Assembly: GCA_046496815.1 (NCBI GenBank)
Contig: JAWOGN010000288.1
Location: forward strand, 1 to 41,280
Reading direction: 5' to 3'
Origin: JAWOGN01 sp046496815
Lineage (GTDB): Bacteria; Desulfobacterota; DSM-4660; Desulfatiglandales; Desulfatiglandaceae
DNA: 41,280 bases
Positions 24,595 to 33,278 of the stretch are shown here, piece by piece (position 1 is the first letter of the stretch; each line of letters begins with the position of its first letter). Made by a program: the position numbers and the translations under genes. The notes under the pieces were generated by a model, which saw nothing but the letters and a program-made list of their open reading frames with translations, was not told the origin of the DNA and did not search any database.

Positions 24595-26811
24595 CTAACC
24601 GACGATGGGATCCATCTTCACGGCCGGATGGTCTTTTTCCTTGAGAAATTCAAGAACCGTCGCCTCATCCGTACCCACGGTTTCATCGGCAATCCTGTCA
24701 ATGAGGTCGGGCATGCCCATTTCTTCTCCCCGCACGATGAGACGCTCTTTAATTTCCTCTTTCAAAGACTTGGGCATCCAGACCATGCGAAGCAGGCCCC
24801 CGTCCCCGGTAATAAATTTCCGTTGCGTAATGTTGAACTTGGAATGGCCCACGAAACCGGGCGAAGACTGTCCACCTCCCATCACGCCGGCCAGGGTTGA
24901 AAACTTCATACCACAGGGGGTCTCACCCGTGTACTCCCTGTGGACGGTCATCACGCCGTTGCACCCCGGCAACACCGCACAAATGCACTCACAACATCCA
25001 CAGGTGGTCATCGGGTCAATGACTACACTATAGAAGTTATAGTGGTCTATCGCCTGCCTGGATGCTTTGAATACAAAGTCGTTGACGCCCTTCCATTGGC
25101 CCAGCTTGGGATCCAGACACTCCCCTATTTCCACCGGCTGGTTGGGACCGGTGGGATTGATCTGATAGGATGCCTTGCAGTCCATCCAATTGTAGGCCCC
25201 GCAAAGGCCGGTCCTTTCAGGGCTGACCACGCACACATGATTCGGCGCAAAAGATTGACAAAGGGTACAGGAATAAAAGAGATCCACGCTTTCATCGGTC
25301 ATCTTTTCCACGCGCTCGTCTCGGGTCTTGTATTCGGCCCTTGCCCTTTTGGTGAGCTTATCCACATCTTCCTTTTTCGTGTATAGCGTCACCGCCACCT
25401 TGTCCAGGACGTTGCCGAAGTCCTGATGCAGTTTGGCGTGAAGAATGGTGCCGATGTCCTTAAGGCTAAAGCCTTTTTCGATGGCCTGATCACCGACCCG
25501 GATCCAGGAGATATCCCGCTGTCCGATATGCATGATCCCTTGGGCATAGTTGATGAGATGGTGGATCTGCCTTTCGAGGATCGGTTCAAAATCCGTCTGC
25601 ATCTCGCGACCGGCCACCTGTACATAAATACCCAAGGGCAGCCGATCCCCTTTCTTGGCGTCTTTGACATCGGGACCGACAACCTCCACCTTGCCGTCGT
25701 CGATCTCATTCATTTCGGCCATCTTGCAAAGCTCCGTGCACTGGGTCTTTCCGCCCCCCATTTCCAAATACAGGTCGTCCTTTCGCACCCGTTCCCCTTC
25801 GAATGCAGGGCCATAGGCCAGCGGAATATCGATTTCGGCGATGCTTACCTTAAGGCCGCGGATCTCAATGGATTTTGCGGGCATTTCGTCATGGCCCACA
25901 TTCGCCACCACATGTTCATAGGTACACACCCCGGTGGGCAGGATTTCAGGAATATCCGTATCTGCGATAGTCGGGAACCCCCAGTTCACAGCGCCTGCCG
26001 CATTGGCCGCCCACTCGGCATTTACATCGCCCAGGGCATTTACAAAGGCGAAGATGCGGTTTTTTTGGTATTGAAGCATGCGTTTATAGTCACCCGGTGC
26101 GATGCCACCAAACGACATGCCGGCCCGATTGGCAAAACCAAGGGCAAATACCGCGGCGGAGATGTCCGGCCCGAAAGGAACGAGACGGGTGTTCCACCCG
26201 ATCTGCACGCCCTCCTCAACCAACTGCTCGGCAAACGTGGTACCGTTCTGATTGGCGGCCATGAACACGTAGATCGTTTTTAGTTGATATTCTTCGGCCA
26301 TTTTTTTCGCCGTGGCGGAATCCGGTGCTGCGCCCACAATCGCCGCAAAGCCGGGCGCGGTCCCGTCCACGAACTCAACACCCCGTTTCCGCATGATGGC
26401 GTCATCCGCTGCGCCCAGCCAGATTTTACCATTGTCGACATCCGGATCCTCAATTTCGGGCTGGTAGAAATCCGGGTCTTCCACGTATCGGATTGCCTCG
26501 ACGATCTCCTCTGCGAAAAGTGCCGCCATCCCTGCATCCAATAACGGCCCCAGGTAAGGCACATGGCAGTCTTTTTTCACATGGGGCGGCAAGAGTTTTC
26601 GCGCGAAATCAAGCGGTTTTTTCGCCGAATCCAGATCCGTCACCTTGATTCCCGTCAAGGAATAAATGATCGGCAGGAAATAGGCCGTGTTGGGAAATTC
26701 CAGTTTTTGACTGCCGCCGAATTTCTCCAGTGCCCGCTTGTATTTCCCTTCTGCTTTGGACACGATATTGTAGGCTCCCTGGATTGCTGCAAATGCGACT
26801 AGTTTTGACAT
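24595..26811 (-). CDS. acsB: Acetyl-CoA synthase (CODH/ACS beta subunit)
   Basis: AcsB joins a methyl group, CO and CoA into acetyl-CoA at the nickel-containing A-cluster, or cleaves acetyl-CoA in the reverse direction. The 738-residue length matches the full bacterial enzyme with its N-terminal CO-channel domain, which archaeal forms lack. The cubane ligands appear in CTLCQSF, HVCVV and GLCGAYNW (about residues 511-535), and the distal nickel is held by the CGC motif near residue 603. GGGAGG lies 9 bases before the ATG. It follows acsA by 52 bases in the same operon. Confidence 0.95.
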   Translation of the reverse strand: MSKLVAFAAIQGAYNIVSKAEGKYKRALEKFGGSQKLEFPNTAYFLPIIYSLTGIKVTDLDSAKKPLDFARKLLPPHVKKDCHVPYLGPLLDAGMAALFAEEIVEAIRYVEDPDFYQPEIEDPDVDNGKIWLGAADDAIMRKRGVEFVDGTAPGFAAIVGAAPDSATAKKMAEEYQLKTIYVFMAANQNGTTFAEQLVEEGVQIGWNTRLVPFGPDISAAVFALGFANRAGMSFGGIAPGDYKRMLQYQKNRIFAFVNALGDVNAEWAANAAGAVNWGFPTIADTDIPEILPTGVCTYEHVVANVGHDEMPAKSIEIRGLKVSIAEIDIPLAYGPAFEGERVRKDDLYLEMGGGKTQCTELCKMAEMNEIDDGKVEVVGPDVKDAKKGDRLPLGIYVQVAGREMQTDFEPILERQIHHLINYAQGIMHIGQRDISWIRVGDQAIEKGFSLKDIGTILHAKLHQDFGNVLDKVAVTLYTKKEDVDKLTKRARAEYKTRDERVEKMTDESVDLFYSCTLCQSFAPNHVCVVSPERTGLCGAYNWMDCKASYQINPTGPNQPVEIGECLDPKLGQWKGVNDFVFKASRQAIDHYNFYSVVIDPMTTCGCCECICAVLPGCNGVMTVHREYTGETPCGMKFSTLAGVMGGGQSSPGFVGHSKFNITQRKFITGDGGLLRMVWMPKSLKEEIKERLIVRGEEMGMPDLIDRIADETVGTDEATVLEFLKEKDHPAVKMDPIVG

Positions 26812-26863
26812 ACGCTGCTTCCTCCCTTCTTAAGAGGCTTATTGTTTTTCTCAGAGGTTAAAA

Positions 26864-28906
26864 TCAGGCTGCTTCCATATCGCGGCGGTCCGACATGTCC
26901 ATAAGAACCCTCTCACGGGCCTTATCAATGCCCAAGGCCTTCCGCTTCTTGTCAATGTGGGCAATCATTTTATGGGCGTGCTCGATGGGGTCTGTTACCA
27001 TGTCCCACATGCCGCCGTAGATTTCTTCCAGTTCCTTATACAGATAATGCTCAAACACCGGCGACCCGCTTACGGGCAGTGTCACACCGAACACCGTATA
27101 GACGCCCGAGGTCACAAAATAGTGTCCGATACTGATCGCCTTTTCGCTCATCCATTCGGGTGCGGATCCGGCTGCGGGAAGATCACTGATATCATTTCCC
27201 AATCCCCCCGCTTTGACCACTTCGGTGGCCGCCATGAGGATTCGGCTGTTATCAACGCAGGATCCCATATGGAGTACCGGCGGGATACCCACCGCCTCGC
27301 ACACCTCCGTAAGACCGGGACCGCAATAGACCTTTGCAGATTCCGGAGTCAAGAGCCCTTCCTTTGCACATGCAATGGCGTTACAGCCTGTCGTGAGCAC
27401 GATGACATCATGTTTAAGCAGCTCTTTGACCACGGTGATGTGCCCTTCGTCAAAAGTGGTTCGAGCGTTATTGCACCCAACCACACCGCCGATCCCTCGG
27501 ATCCGGCCGTTGATGATGTTGTCATTCAGGGGTGTATAGGAGCCCCGGAACGTCCCCCCCAGATGATAATTGATGGCCTCGTAACTGAACCCTGCAATCA
27601 AATCTGAGGCATTATCGGGGATCATAACTTCCTTTTCCCTTTTTGGGAAATTCTCGATGGCGGTCTCTACGATTTGCTTGGCATCTTGAAAGGCCGAATG
27701 TTCGTCGAACTCGATATGGAGCGTGTTTCCCGATGCGATCCTCGCTCTCGGGTTGGTGGTAATGATCTTCGTGTGAAAACAATCCGCCACGTTTGCGATG
27801 TTTTCCATGATGCACTGAACATCTACCACCATGGCATCCACCGCGCCGGTAATAATGGCGAGCTCTTGTTGAAGGAAATTCCCGCACAGCGGTACGCCGT
27901 GTCGCATCAAAATCTCATTGGCCGTGCAACAGATCCCGCTGAGCTGTATCCCCTTTGCGCCCTTCTTCTTCGCGAGCTCGATCATTTCGGGCAATTCCGC
28001 CGCCTGGACGATCATCTCACTGAGAAGCGGCTCATGCCCATGAATCACAATGTTCACATGGTCTTCTTTCAAAACCCCAAGATTGGCCGAACTCTTAACC
28101 GGGTAGGGACAGCCAAATAGCACGTCCTGAAGGTCCGTGGCAATCATGGATCCGCCCCATCCGTCCCCGATAGCCGCTCGCGTGGACTGCTCGATGAGAT
28201 TTTCGTAATGCTGATCCACGCCGATATGGGTTCGATGCATGATCTCAACGATCTCTCGGTCAATGCCTCTCGGGACCACCCCCAGCTTTTTCCAAAGTTC
28301 ATATCGGGGCGCCGGCGCTCGCTTGACTGTGCACACCTCCCCCTGCTGCTGCCCCCACTGGGCCAGCGCTCTTTCGCCGACTTCCACTGCGATCTCATCA
28401 ATATCACGTTCTTGGATCTCCCCATCTTCACCCTCCACGGTGATCTCCACACCAAAATCGGGCGCGATCTCAAGGAGTTTCTTGGTGTCCTTAATGCTGT
28501 AATCCTCCGTCTCCTTCCTTGCCGCCGCGAGAAATGTCTCCGCAACGCCTCGTCCATGGTCTGAATGGGCCGCCGCTCCACCGGCAACCATCCTCGCGAA
28601 ATTCCGGGCGGCGATGGTCTCGGCCGTAGCCCCGCACAAACCCTTGCGGGTGTCTTTTCCTTCGATACCCCCCTTGGGCAGCGGCAATCTACAAGGCCCC
28701 TGGGAGCAATTCTTGCAACAGGTTCCCTGGACACCGATATTGCAGGGCTTCATGCTCTGCGCCCGATCAAAGATCGTTTCTATTTCCAACTCCCTGGAGC
28801 GTTTGATCATTTTCACGGTCGCAGGATCTATGGTTAATTCCTCCGGCCGCGGGGGTGTCTTTTCTTTCTTTGCAATCACCTTCTTCTTGACTTCTTCGGT
28901 CGCCAT
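26864..28906 (-). CDS. acsA: Carbon monoxide dehydrogenase catalytic subunit (CODH/ACS alpha partner)
   Basis: AcsA (CooS type) interconverts CO2 and CO at the Ni-Fe-S C-cluster and passes CO to AcsB through an internal channel. The 680-residue product has the B/D-cluster cysteines in KPCNIGVQGTCCKNCSQGPC near residues 53-72. C-cluster segments include VGCNNARTTFDEGH, TTGCNAIACAKEG and HMGSCVDNSR. I chose the ATG at 28906, with GGAGG 10 bases upstream; the frame opens 22 codons earlier but overlaps the end of acsD. The N-terminal 25 residues are Lys/Glu-rich. Confidence 0.95.
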   Translation of the reverse strand: MATEEVKKKVIAKKEKTPPRPEELTIDPATVKMIKRSRELEIETIFDRAQSMKPCNIGVQGTCCKNCSQGPCRLPLPKGGIEGKDTRKGLCGATAETIAARNFARMVAGGAAAHSDHGRGVAETFLAAARKETEDYSIKDTKKLLEIAPDFGVEITVEGEDGEIQERDIDEIAVEVGERALAQWGQQQGEVCTVKRAPAPRYELWKKLGVVPRGIDREIVEIMHRTHIGVDQHYENLIEQSTRAAIGDGWGGSMIATDLQDVLFGCPYPVKSSANLGVLKEDHVNIVIHGHEPLLSEMIVQAAELPEMIELAKKKGAKGIQLSGICCTANEILMRHGVPLCGNFLQQELAIITGAVDAMVVDVQCIMENIANVADCFHTKIITTNPRARIASGNTLHIEFDEHSAFQDAKQIVETAIENFPKREKEVMIPDNASDLIAGFSYEAINYHLGGTFRGSYTPLNDNIINGRIRGIGGVVGCNNARTTFDEGHITVVKELLKHDVIVLTTGCNAIACAKEGLLTPESAKVYCGPGLTEVCEAVGIPPVLHMGSCVDNSRILMAATEVVKAGGLGNDISDLPAAGSAPEWMSEKAISIGHYFVTSGVYTVFGVTLPVSGSPVFEHYLYKELEEIYGGMWDMVTDPIEHAHKMIAHIDKKRKALGIDKARERVLMDMSDRRDMEAA

Positions 28907-28946
28907 TACTGAGGTTCCTCCTCTCTTCATTTTACCTTTGATATTG

Positions 28947-30554
28947 TTACGCACGTCTGTGTATTCGATCAAGGTTTTCGATCAACTTATCTACCAGACC
29001 GAGCTGTTCTGCTGCAGCGGTCTTTGACGCCGCTGACGCCTGATCGCCTTTACGCGCCGTTACATGCTTTTCCCTCTCAGCAGCCCTTTTTTGCCGAAGT
29101 GCTTTTAACGCTTCCTTTTCCTTCAGTTTTGATGCTGCCTTGGCTTTTTCCTCTGCTTCCAGTTTGGCCTTGGCTTCTGCTTCTGCTTCCGCTTTGACCT
29201 TGGCCTCTGCCTCGGCTTCCGCTTTGACCTTGGCTTCTGCCTCGGCTCTGGCTTTTTGCTCTGCTTCCGCCTTGGCCTTGGCCTCCGCTTCCGCTTTAGG
29301 CTCCGGTTCCGCCTCGGCCTTGGCTTGGGTCGCTTCCTCGGTTTTTGCTTTTGCCTCTGCTTTCGGCTTCAGCTCTACCACCTTCTCTTCCGCTTTTGGT
29401 ACAGCCGCAGGTTTTTTCGCTTCCTTCGCAGGCTTCCCTGCGACTTTTTCCACCTTCTGAGCCTTCTTTTCCGCTTTTGGTGCGTCTGCCGTCGGAACCC
29501 CTTTCGCCTCCCCAAAATCAAGGTTCGGTTGGGGAGAAAGTGAAACCAGGTCCGCCTCCACCGACTTCATTTTCTTTGAGATTTCACCAACGTCTACCGC
29601 CTCGCCGCCATTCATCATACGTTCGATGAAAGCGCGGGTCAGCCGAACACTTTCCGGATGCCTCAAAATGACGATACTGGAACCAGCAAGGAGATAGCAG
29701 ACCGCGGCAACACTTTCCATCAAAATGGGTCGTCTCTCGGGATCACCCAATGTGGGCGCCTCATCGATCGGCTGACCCGCCTCCTTACACTTCCAGACCT
29801 CATTGCCGATATTGTTGATCATGGGGACCTGAAGCTTCTCATCCTCTTGAGTGAGCGCAGCCATCCCAATACGTTCCATCACCGAATAAGAATATTCCAG
29901 GCCGTAACCGAGCCCACCACTGGTAGGATCTACGATTATCTTGTTGCTTTTGACCCCAAGATTTCCCAGCAAAATATTCAATTGCTTGGCCAAGTTTACG
30001 TCTATGGGAGTGGATGCCACGATGGTATGGCCGTATCCGAGTGCGGCGGCACCCACGCCCTTGTGGTTCGCCTCCTCAACCGGGCCCAAGCCCACGTTTT
30101 TGCCTTCACACAATTGTGAAATCTCTTTTAAAACATTTTCATCCTTCTTGTTATCCGCCGTACCCCACAAAACGAGCGGTACATCGATCGCATCGAGTAC
30201 CTGCTTGGCTACTTTTGCGGCTTCGCCGGCCGGTCTGTCCATGGCGTTGGGGTCCGTGCTCTTCAGCTGCAGCACGATCATGTCTGCGCCATATTCCTCG
30301 ACACATTTCTTGGCCCACGCATCCGGGGAAGAAATGACATCTTTGAACGGTTCGACCGCCGCCGCCGGCCATTCCTCGGAAGGATCATAGTCCCATATTT
30401 CCATTGCAATTCTCGGGGGATTGGTCACGTCTCCTTCAAATAGATGGAAAGGATAAGAATCTTGTCCTCCCACGTTCACGGCGGATTCACCCGTTCCTAA
30501 AGTTGTTTCCCCTATCTTCCCGGAGTAGGGCTGTTTGGGAATTTCAAAGGCCAA
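28947..30554 (-). CDS. acsD: Corrinoid/iron-sulfur protein small subunit AcsD with a long Ala/Lys/Glu-rich C-terminal tail
   Basis: AcsD pairs with AcsC to form the methyl-carrying corrinoid protein. Residues 1 to about 340 are the expected TIM-barrel subunit, with IAMEIWDYDP near 50 and DPTSGGLGYGLEYSYSVMER near 210. Residues from about 350 to 535 are an extension not needed for the fold: Lys/Pro-rich at first, then long (K/E)AEAEAK repeats (about 398-470), then a Lys/Arg/Ala helix, ending in a short amphipathic helix (QLGLVDKLIENLDRIHRRA). I set the start at the TTG at 30554, because AAGGAGG lies 8 bases before it and MAFEIPKQ fits the family; a GTG two codons earlier is too close to that site. 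It is the first gene of acsD-A-B-C-E. Confidence 0.9.
   Translation of the reverse strand: MAFEIPKQPYSGKIGETTLGTGESAVNVGGQDSYPFHLFEGDVTNPPRIAMEIWDYDPSEEWPAAAVEPFKDVISSPDAWAKKCVEEYGADMIVLQLKSTDPNAMDRPAGEAAKVAKQVLDAIDVPLVLWGTADNKKDENVLKEISQLCEGKNVGLGPVEEANHKGVGAAALGYGHTIVASTPIDVNLAKQLNILLGNLGVKSNKIIVDPTSGGLGYGLEYSYSVMERIGMAALTQEDEKLQVPMINNIGNEVWKCKEAGQPIDEAPTLGDPERRPILMESVAAVCYLLAGSSIVILRHPESVRLTRAFIERMMNGGEAVDVGEISKKMKSVEADLVSLSPQPNLDFGEAKGVPTADAPKAEKKAQKVEKVAGKPAKEAKKPAAVPKAEEKVVELKPKAEAKAKTEEATQAKAEAEPEPKAEAEAKAKAEAEQKARAEAEAKVKAEAEAEAKVKAEAEAEAKAKLEAEEKAKAASKLKEKEALKALRQKRAAEREKHVTARKGDQASAASKTAAAEQLGLVDKLIENLDRIHRRA
29151..29363 (-). repeat. Imperfect repeat encoding the AEAKAKAEAE tail of AcsD
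   Basis: The DNA consists of imperfect tandem units of about 24-30 bases, such as GCGGAAGCCGAGGCAGAGGC and variants, encoding KVKAEAEAEA-like units several times over. Copy-number change by slippage would alter tail length without breaking the frame when units are multiples of three. Confidence 0.7.
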
Positions 30555-30562
30555 TTTCACTA

Positions 30563-30569
30563 CCTCCTT
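30563..30569 (-). promoter_or_regulatory. Ribosome binding site that selects a TTG start for acsD
   Basis: AAGGAGG is 2 bases from the in-frame GTG at 30560 but 8 bases from the TTG at 30554, the usual spacing, so the TTG is preferred. Confidence 0.6.
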
Positions 30570-30745
30570 CTTGGATTTATTTGCTTTCTAGGAAATAGCT
30601 TCCGGAAAGCATGCATCGGTTATTCCGGTTCACGCGTGCATTTCTCGACACAAAAATCTCGAAAAAGACCCATCGGAGCTATATTGTGAAAAATATAACA
30701 AAACCGGGCAAAAAAATTTTCCCCCGCTTCCAAAATAATTCCACA

Positions 30746-30774
30746 AAATTAGATGAATCCAAATTCATTGTCAA
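30746..30774 (-). promoter_or_regulatory. Promoter of the acs operon with a palindrome in the spacer
   Basis: On the minus strand TTGACA (30774-30769) and TAATTT (30751-30746) are 17 bases apart. Sixteen of the 17 spacer bases (30753-30768) are a palindrome, ATGAAT-TTGG-ATTCAT, with perfect arms. A regulator bound there would occlude polymerase. Confidence 0.55.
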
Positions 30775-30862
30775 GTAGTTTTTGTAGTAATTTAAGACGG
30801 TTTTAGGTGCCATTTTGAACGATATATTGTATCCAAATGAAATTAGAAACAACATGTAGATA

Positions 30863-31612
30863 TCAATCTCCAAAAATCCCGTCAAAAATTTCATATGCAG
30901 CCTTTACGGCCTTGCTCTCTTTTCCCAACCCGATGGTCGGTCGCCCATTGAGGTCGAATTCTTGAACCTGCGGGTCTTCGGGCACCAAGCCGATAAGATC
31001 CAACCCATACTCCGCTACGACGTTTCGCAGTGCCTCCCCCTGTCCCTCTTTCGCCCGGTTTAAAATGAGTAATTTTCGATCGATGTTCAAACTCAAATCT
31101 TCAGCCAACTCGACGATCCTTGCTCCCGCCTGTATCCCCCTGCGGGTTGGGTCCGAGACGACAAGTAACATATCGATATTATTGGTCGTAAGTCGGCTGA
31201 TATGTTCCATACCGGCCTCATTGTCTATGACCACAAAATCGTAGTTATTGATCAGCTTGTCCAGGTATATGGTGAGAAGTGAGTTTGCAGCGCAGTAACA
31301 TCCGGCGCCCTCCGGCCTTCCCATGACGATAAGGTCAAAACCGCTTTCCTCGACAACTGCCTGTTGTAACTTCATTTCCATGTATACATCTTTTGTCATA
31401 CCATCGGCGACACCCTTTTTCATTTCCTCCCTCGCATCCCCCAGTGTCTCATCCACCTGGCATCCCAAAACGTCATTCAAATTCGCATTCGCATCGGCAT
31501 CCACAGCGAGAACCGGCGTTTTTCCTTTTTCCACGAGGTATTTAATAAGAAGACCCGCGAGGGTTGTCTTTCCGGTACCGCCCTTGCCTGCAAAGCCGAT
31601 TGAATAGGTCAT
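30863..31612 (-). CDS. cooC: CooC/AcsF-type nickel-insertion ATPase
   Basis: CooC is a MinD/SIMIBI-family ATPase that matures the nickel-containing clusters of CO dehydrogenase or acetyl-CoA synthase. The 249-residue product has the deviant Walker A GKGGTGKTT near residue 8, DADANANLN near 36, and the GCYCAAN motif near 105, whose Cys-x-Cys pair binds metal at the dimer interface in CooC. I chose the ATG at 31612, with GGAGGG 6 bases upstream. It lies upstream of acsD on the same strand but is separated by a 308-base region with its own promoter. It is divergent from dnaA, about 100 bases away. Confidence 0.9.
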   Translation of the reverse strand: MTYSIGFAGKGGTGKTTLAGLLIKYLVEKGKTPVLAVDADANANLNDVLGCQVDETLGDAREEMKKGVADGMTKDVYMEMKLQQAVVEESGFDLIVMGRPEGAGCYCAANSLLTIYLDKLINNYDFVVIDNEAGMEHISRLTTNNIDMLLVVSDPTRRGIQAGARIVELAEDLSLNIDRKLLILNRAKEGQGEALRNVVAEYGLDLIGLVPEDPQVQEFDLNGRPTIGLGKESKAVKAAYEIFDGIFGD

Positions 31613-31640
31613 AACACCCTCCAATATCAATATATTTTAG

Positions 31641-31667
31641 TTGATGTTTCAGCAAAATTCTTATAAT
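31641..31667 (+). promoter_or_regulatory. Possible dnaA promoter
   Basis: A perfect -10 box TATAAT (31662-31667) is preceded by TTGATG (31641-31646), but the 15-base spacing is short. The leader to the dnaA start would be about 40 bases. Confidence 0.35.
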
Positions 31668-31712
31668 GTAAATTATTTTAGGACGATTTAAACCTTAACT
31701 TAACCATTTGAA

Positions 31713-33023
31713 ATGCCCAAAAAAAAGGATATATGGGGGCAAATAACACGCTCTCTCAAATCAGATATTTCCCCATCTGAATATAAAATATGGTTTTCCC
31801 GCGCGAGCCTTAAGCAGCTGGCCCCGAATCAAGCTCTAATCGAAGTTCCCAACAAGTTTTTTGCCGGCTGGATAACCGATAACTACCTGAGTCATATCCG
31901 AGAGGCATTTAAAACCAATTTGAATATTCTCCCCGATATCAAATTTACCCACAATCAATCGTGGACACGTTCCTGGGATTCGGAGAAGAAATCTTCGCCT
32001 GAACCAAAAATCCGGTTACAACATCAACTCAATCCCTCGTGGACGTTTGAAAACTTTATAATCGCAAAAAGCAACCGGTTTGCCCATTCATCCGCTTTCG
32101 AAGTGGCCCAAAACCCCTCGGTAGATTACAACCCTCTCTGCATTTTTAGCAGCGCAAGTTGTGGTAAAACCCACCTTCTCAACGCTATCGGCAATCACGT
32201 TCTCACATACAAACCATCCTCCAGGGTGAGATATGAATCAACAGATAAATTCTGTTCAGACTTTTCGTTTCAGGCAAAGAAGCAAAACCTTTATACGTTT
32301 AGAAAAACACATAATAACCTCGATCTTCTCCTCCTTGACGACACCCACTTATTCGCGGGCCGGGAACGATCTCAGACCGAGTTCATTAAACTTTTCAATG
32401 CCCTCAGTGAGTTCCGCAAGCAAATTGTCATCACCAGCACCACTCCGCCCAATCAAATCCCCAATTTGAATCCTCAGCTCAAATCGCGGATGGAAAGCGG
32501 ATTACTGGTGGAAATCCAAAACCCGGACCAGAAAACGAGAATGAAGATCATCCGGAAAAAGGCTCATGAGGTGGATCTAGTTTTACCCGAAGATGTGACG
32601 TTTTTTCTTGCCAATGCCACAGACGACTTAAAGCGGATCATCCGGTATTTGGTGCGACTTGAAACATTTGCCTCCATCTACCAGCGTGACATCAATATGT
32701 CCACAGTTAAATTGATCGTCAAGGACAGCCACCTCAGCAAGACAAGCCTGCATGACATTCAGAAACTTACAGCCCAGTATTTTAATATATCTTTGTCTGA
32801 TCTATTATCCAATAAGAAGAAGAGAAATTTTTCTTACCCTCGACAGTTGGCCATGTATCTCAGTAGGAAGTTCACGGCCTTTTCCTTCAAGAAAATCGGC
32901 ACGGCTTTCGGCAACAAAGATCATTCCACCGTCATTCACGCAGTAAAGCGCATTGAAAAGGAAAAAGCGTCCAATAAAGACATCTTAACGGATATTCAAC
33001 GGATCGAAGAATTTCTTTCCTAA
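31713..33023 (+). CDS. dnaA: Divergent chromosomal replication initiator DnaA
   Basis: DnaA binds origin boxes and, as an ATP-bound oligomer, opens the origin. The 436-residue product has the standard layout: N-terminal domain I (about 1-75), a short linker, an AAA+ domain and a C-terminal DNA-binding domain. It is unusually divergent. The Walker A, normally GGVGLGKTHL, reads SSASCGKTHL at residues 146-155; Lys152 and Thr153 remain but the other glycines are lost. Walker B reads LLLLDDTHLF. The arginine of SRMESGL is kept. The DNA-binding signature GGRDHTTV reads GNKDHSTV (400-407). No clear ribosome site precedes the ATG. It heads dnaA-dnaN-gyrB-gyrA, the usual origin block. It may be the only initiator or a paralogue. 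Confidence 0.88.
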   Translation: MPKKKDIWGQITRSLKSDISPSEYKIWFSRASLKQLAPNQALIEVPNKFFAGWITDNYLSHIREAFKTNLNILPDIKFTHNQSWTRSWDSEKKSSPEPKIRLQHQLNPSWTFENFIIAKSNRFAHSSAFEVAQNPSVDYNPLCIFSSASCGKTHLLNAIGNHVLTYKPSSRVRYESTDKFCSDFSFQAKKQNLYTFRKTHNNLDLLLLDDTHLFAGRERSQTEFIKLFNALSEFRKQIVITSTTPPNQIPNLNPQLKSRMESGLLVEIQNPDQKTRMKIIRKKAHEVDLVLPEDVTFFLANATDDLKRIIRYLVRLETFASIYQRDINMSTVKLIVKDSHLSKTSLHDIQKLTAQYFNISLSDLLSNKKKRNFSYPRQLAMYLSRKFTAFSFKKIGTAFGNKDHSTVIHAVKRIEKEKASNKDILTDIQRIEEFLS

Positions 33024-33278
33024 GCCATGCAGATTCGACACCAAATTTTTCTCTCGCATGTTCAAACGTTGTCTAAAAGGAACTTCGCGGGCAACAACAG
33101 GGAATTTGAGAAAAAAATTGTGAAGGATTCCTTGAAAAATATTTATAATTTGTAAAATAATATCAAATGGATAAATATATTTCAAACAAACAAACAGGCA
33201 GTGATTATGATGGTTTAATTTTAACTAATTAATAATAAATACCAACTATCTGGAAAACGCATTTCCCGGGGGGCTAAA
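33024..33278. other. AT-rich dnaA-dnaN intergenic region, candidate origin
   Basis: This 255-base region is strongly AT-rich from about 33130 to 33250. It lies at the dnaA-dnaN junction, where many bacteria have oriC or its unwinding element. No consensus TTATCCACA box was found in it, and a short CAAA tandem repeat is the only other feature. The role is inferred from position only. Confidence 0.35.

Larger units (their letters stand above)
30555..30862. other. Intergenic region between cooC and acsD
   Basis: AT-rich region holding the acs promoter and a leader of about 185 bases. The leader can form a CCGGAA/TTCCGG hairpin near 30600-30635. A single DnaA-box-like TTTTTCACA occurs on the minus strand near 30685-30693. 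No gene is convincing. Confidence 0.4.

Noticed and set aside
29140..29460. Plus-strand frame rich in Ala, Ser, Phe and Leu
   Set aside because: It is the complement of the low-complexity Ala/Lys/Glu repeat of acsD; repeated codons keep all frames open.
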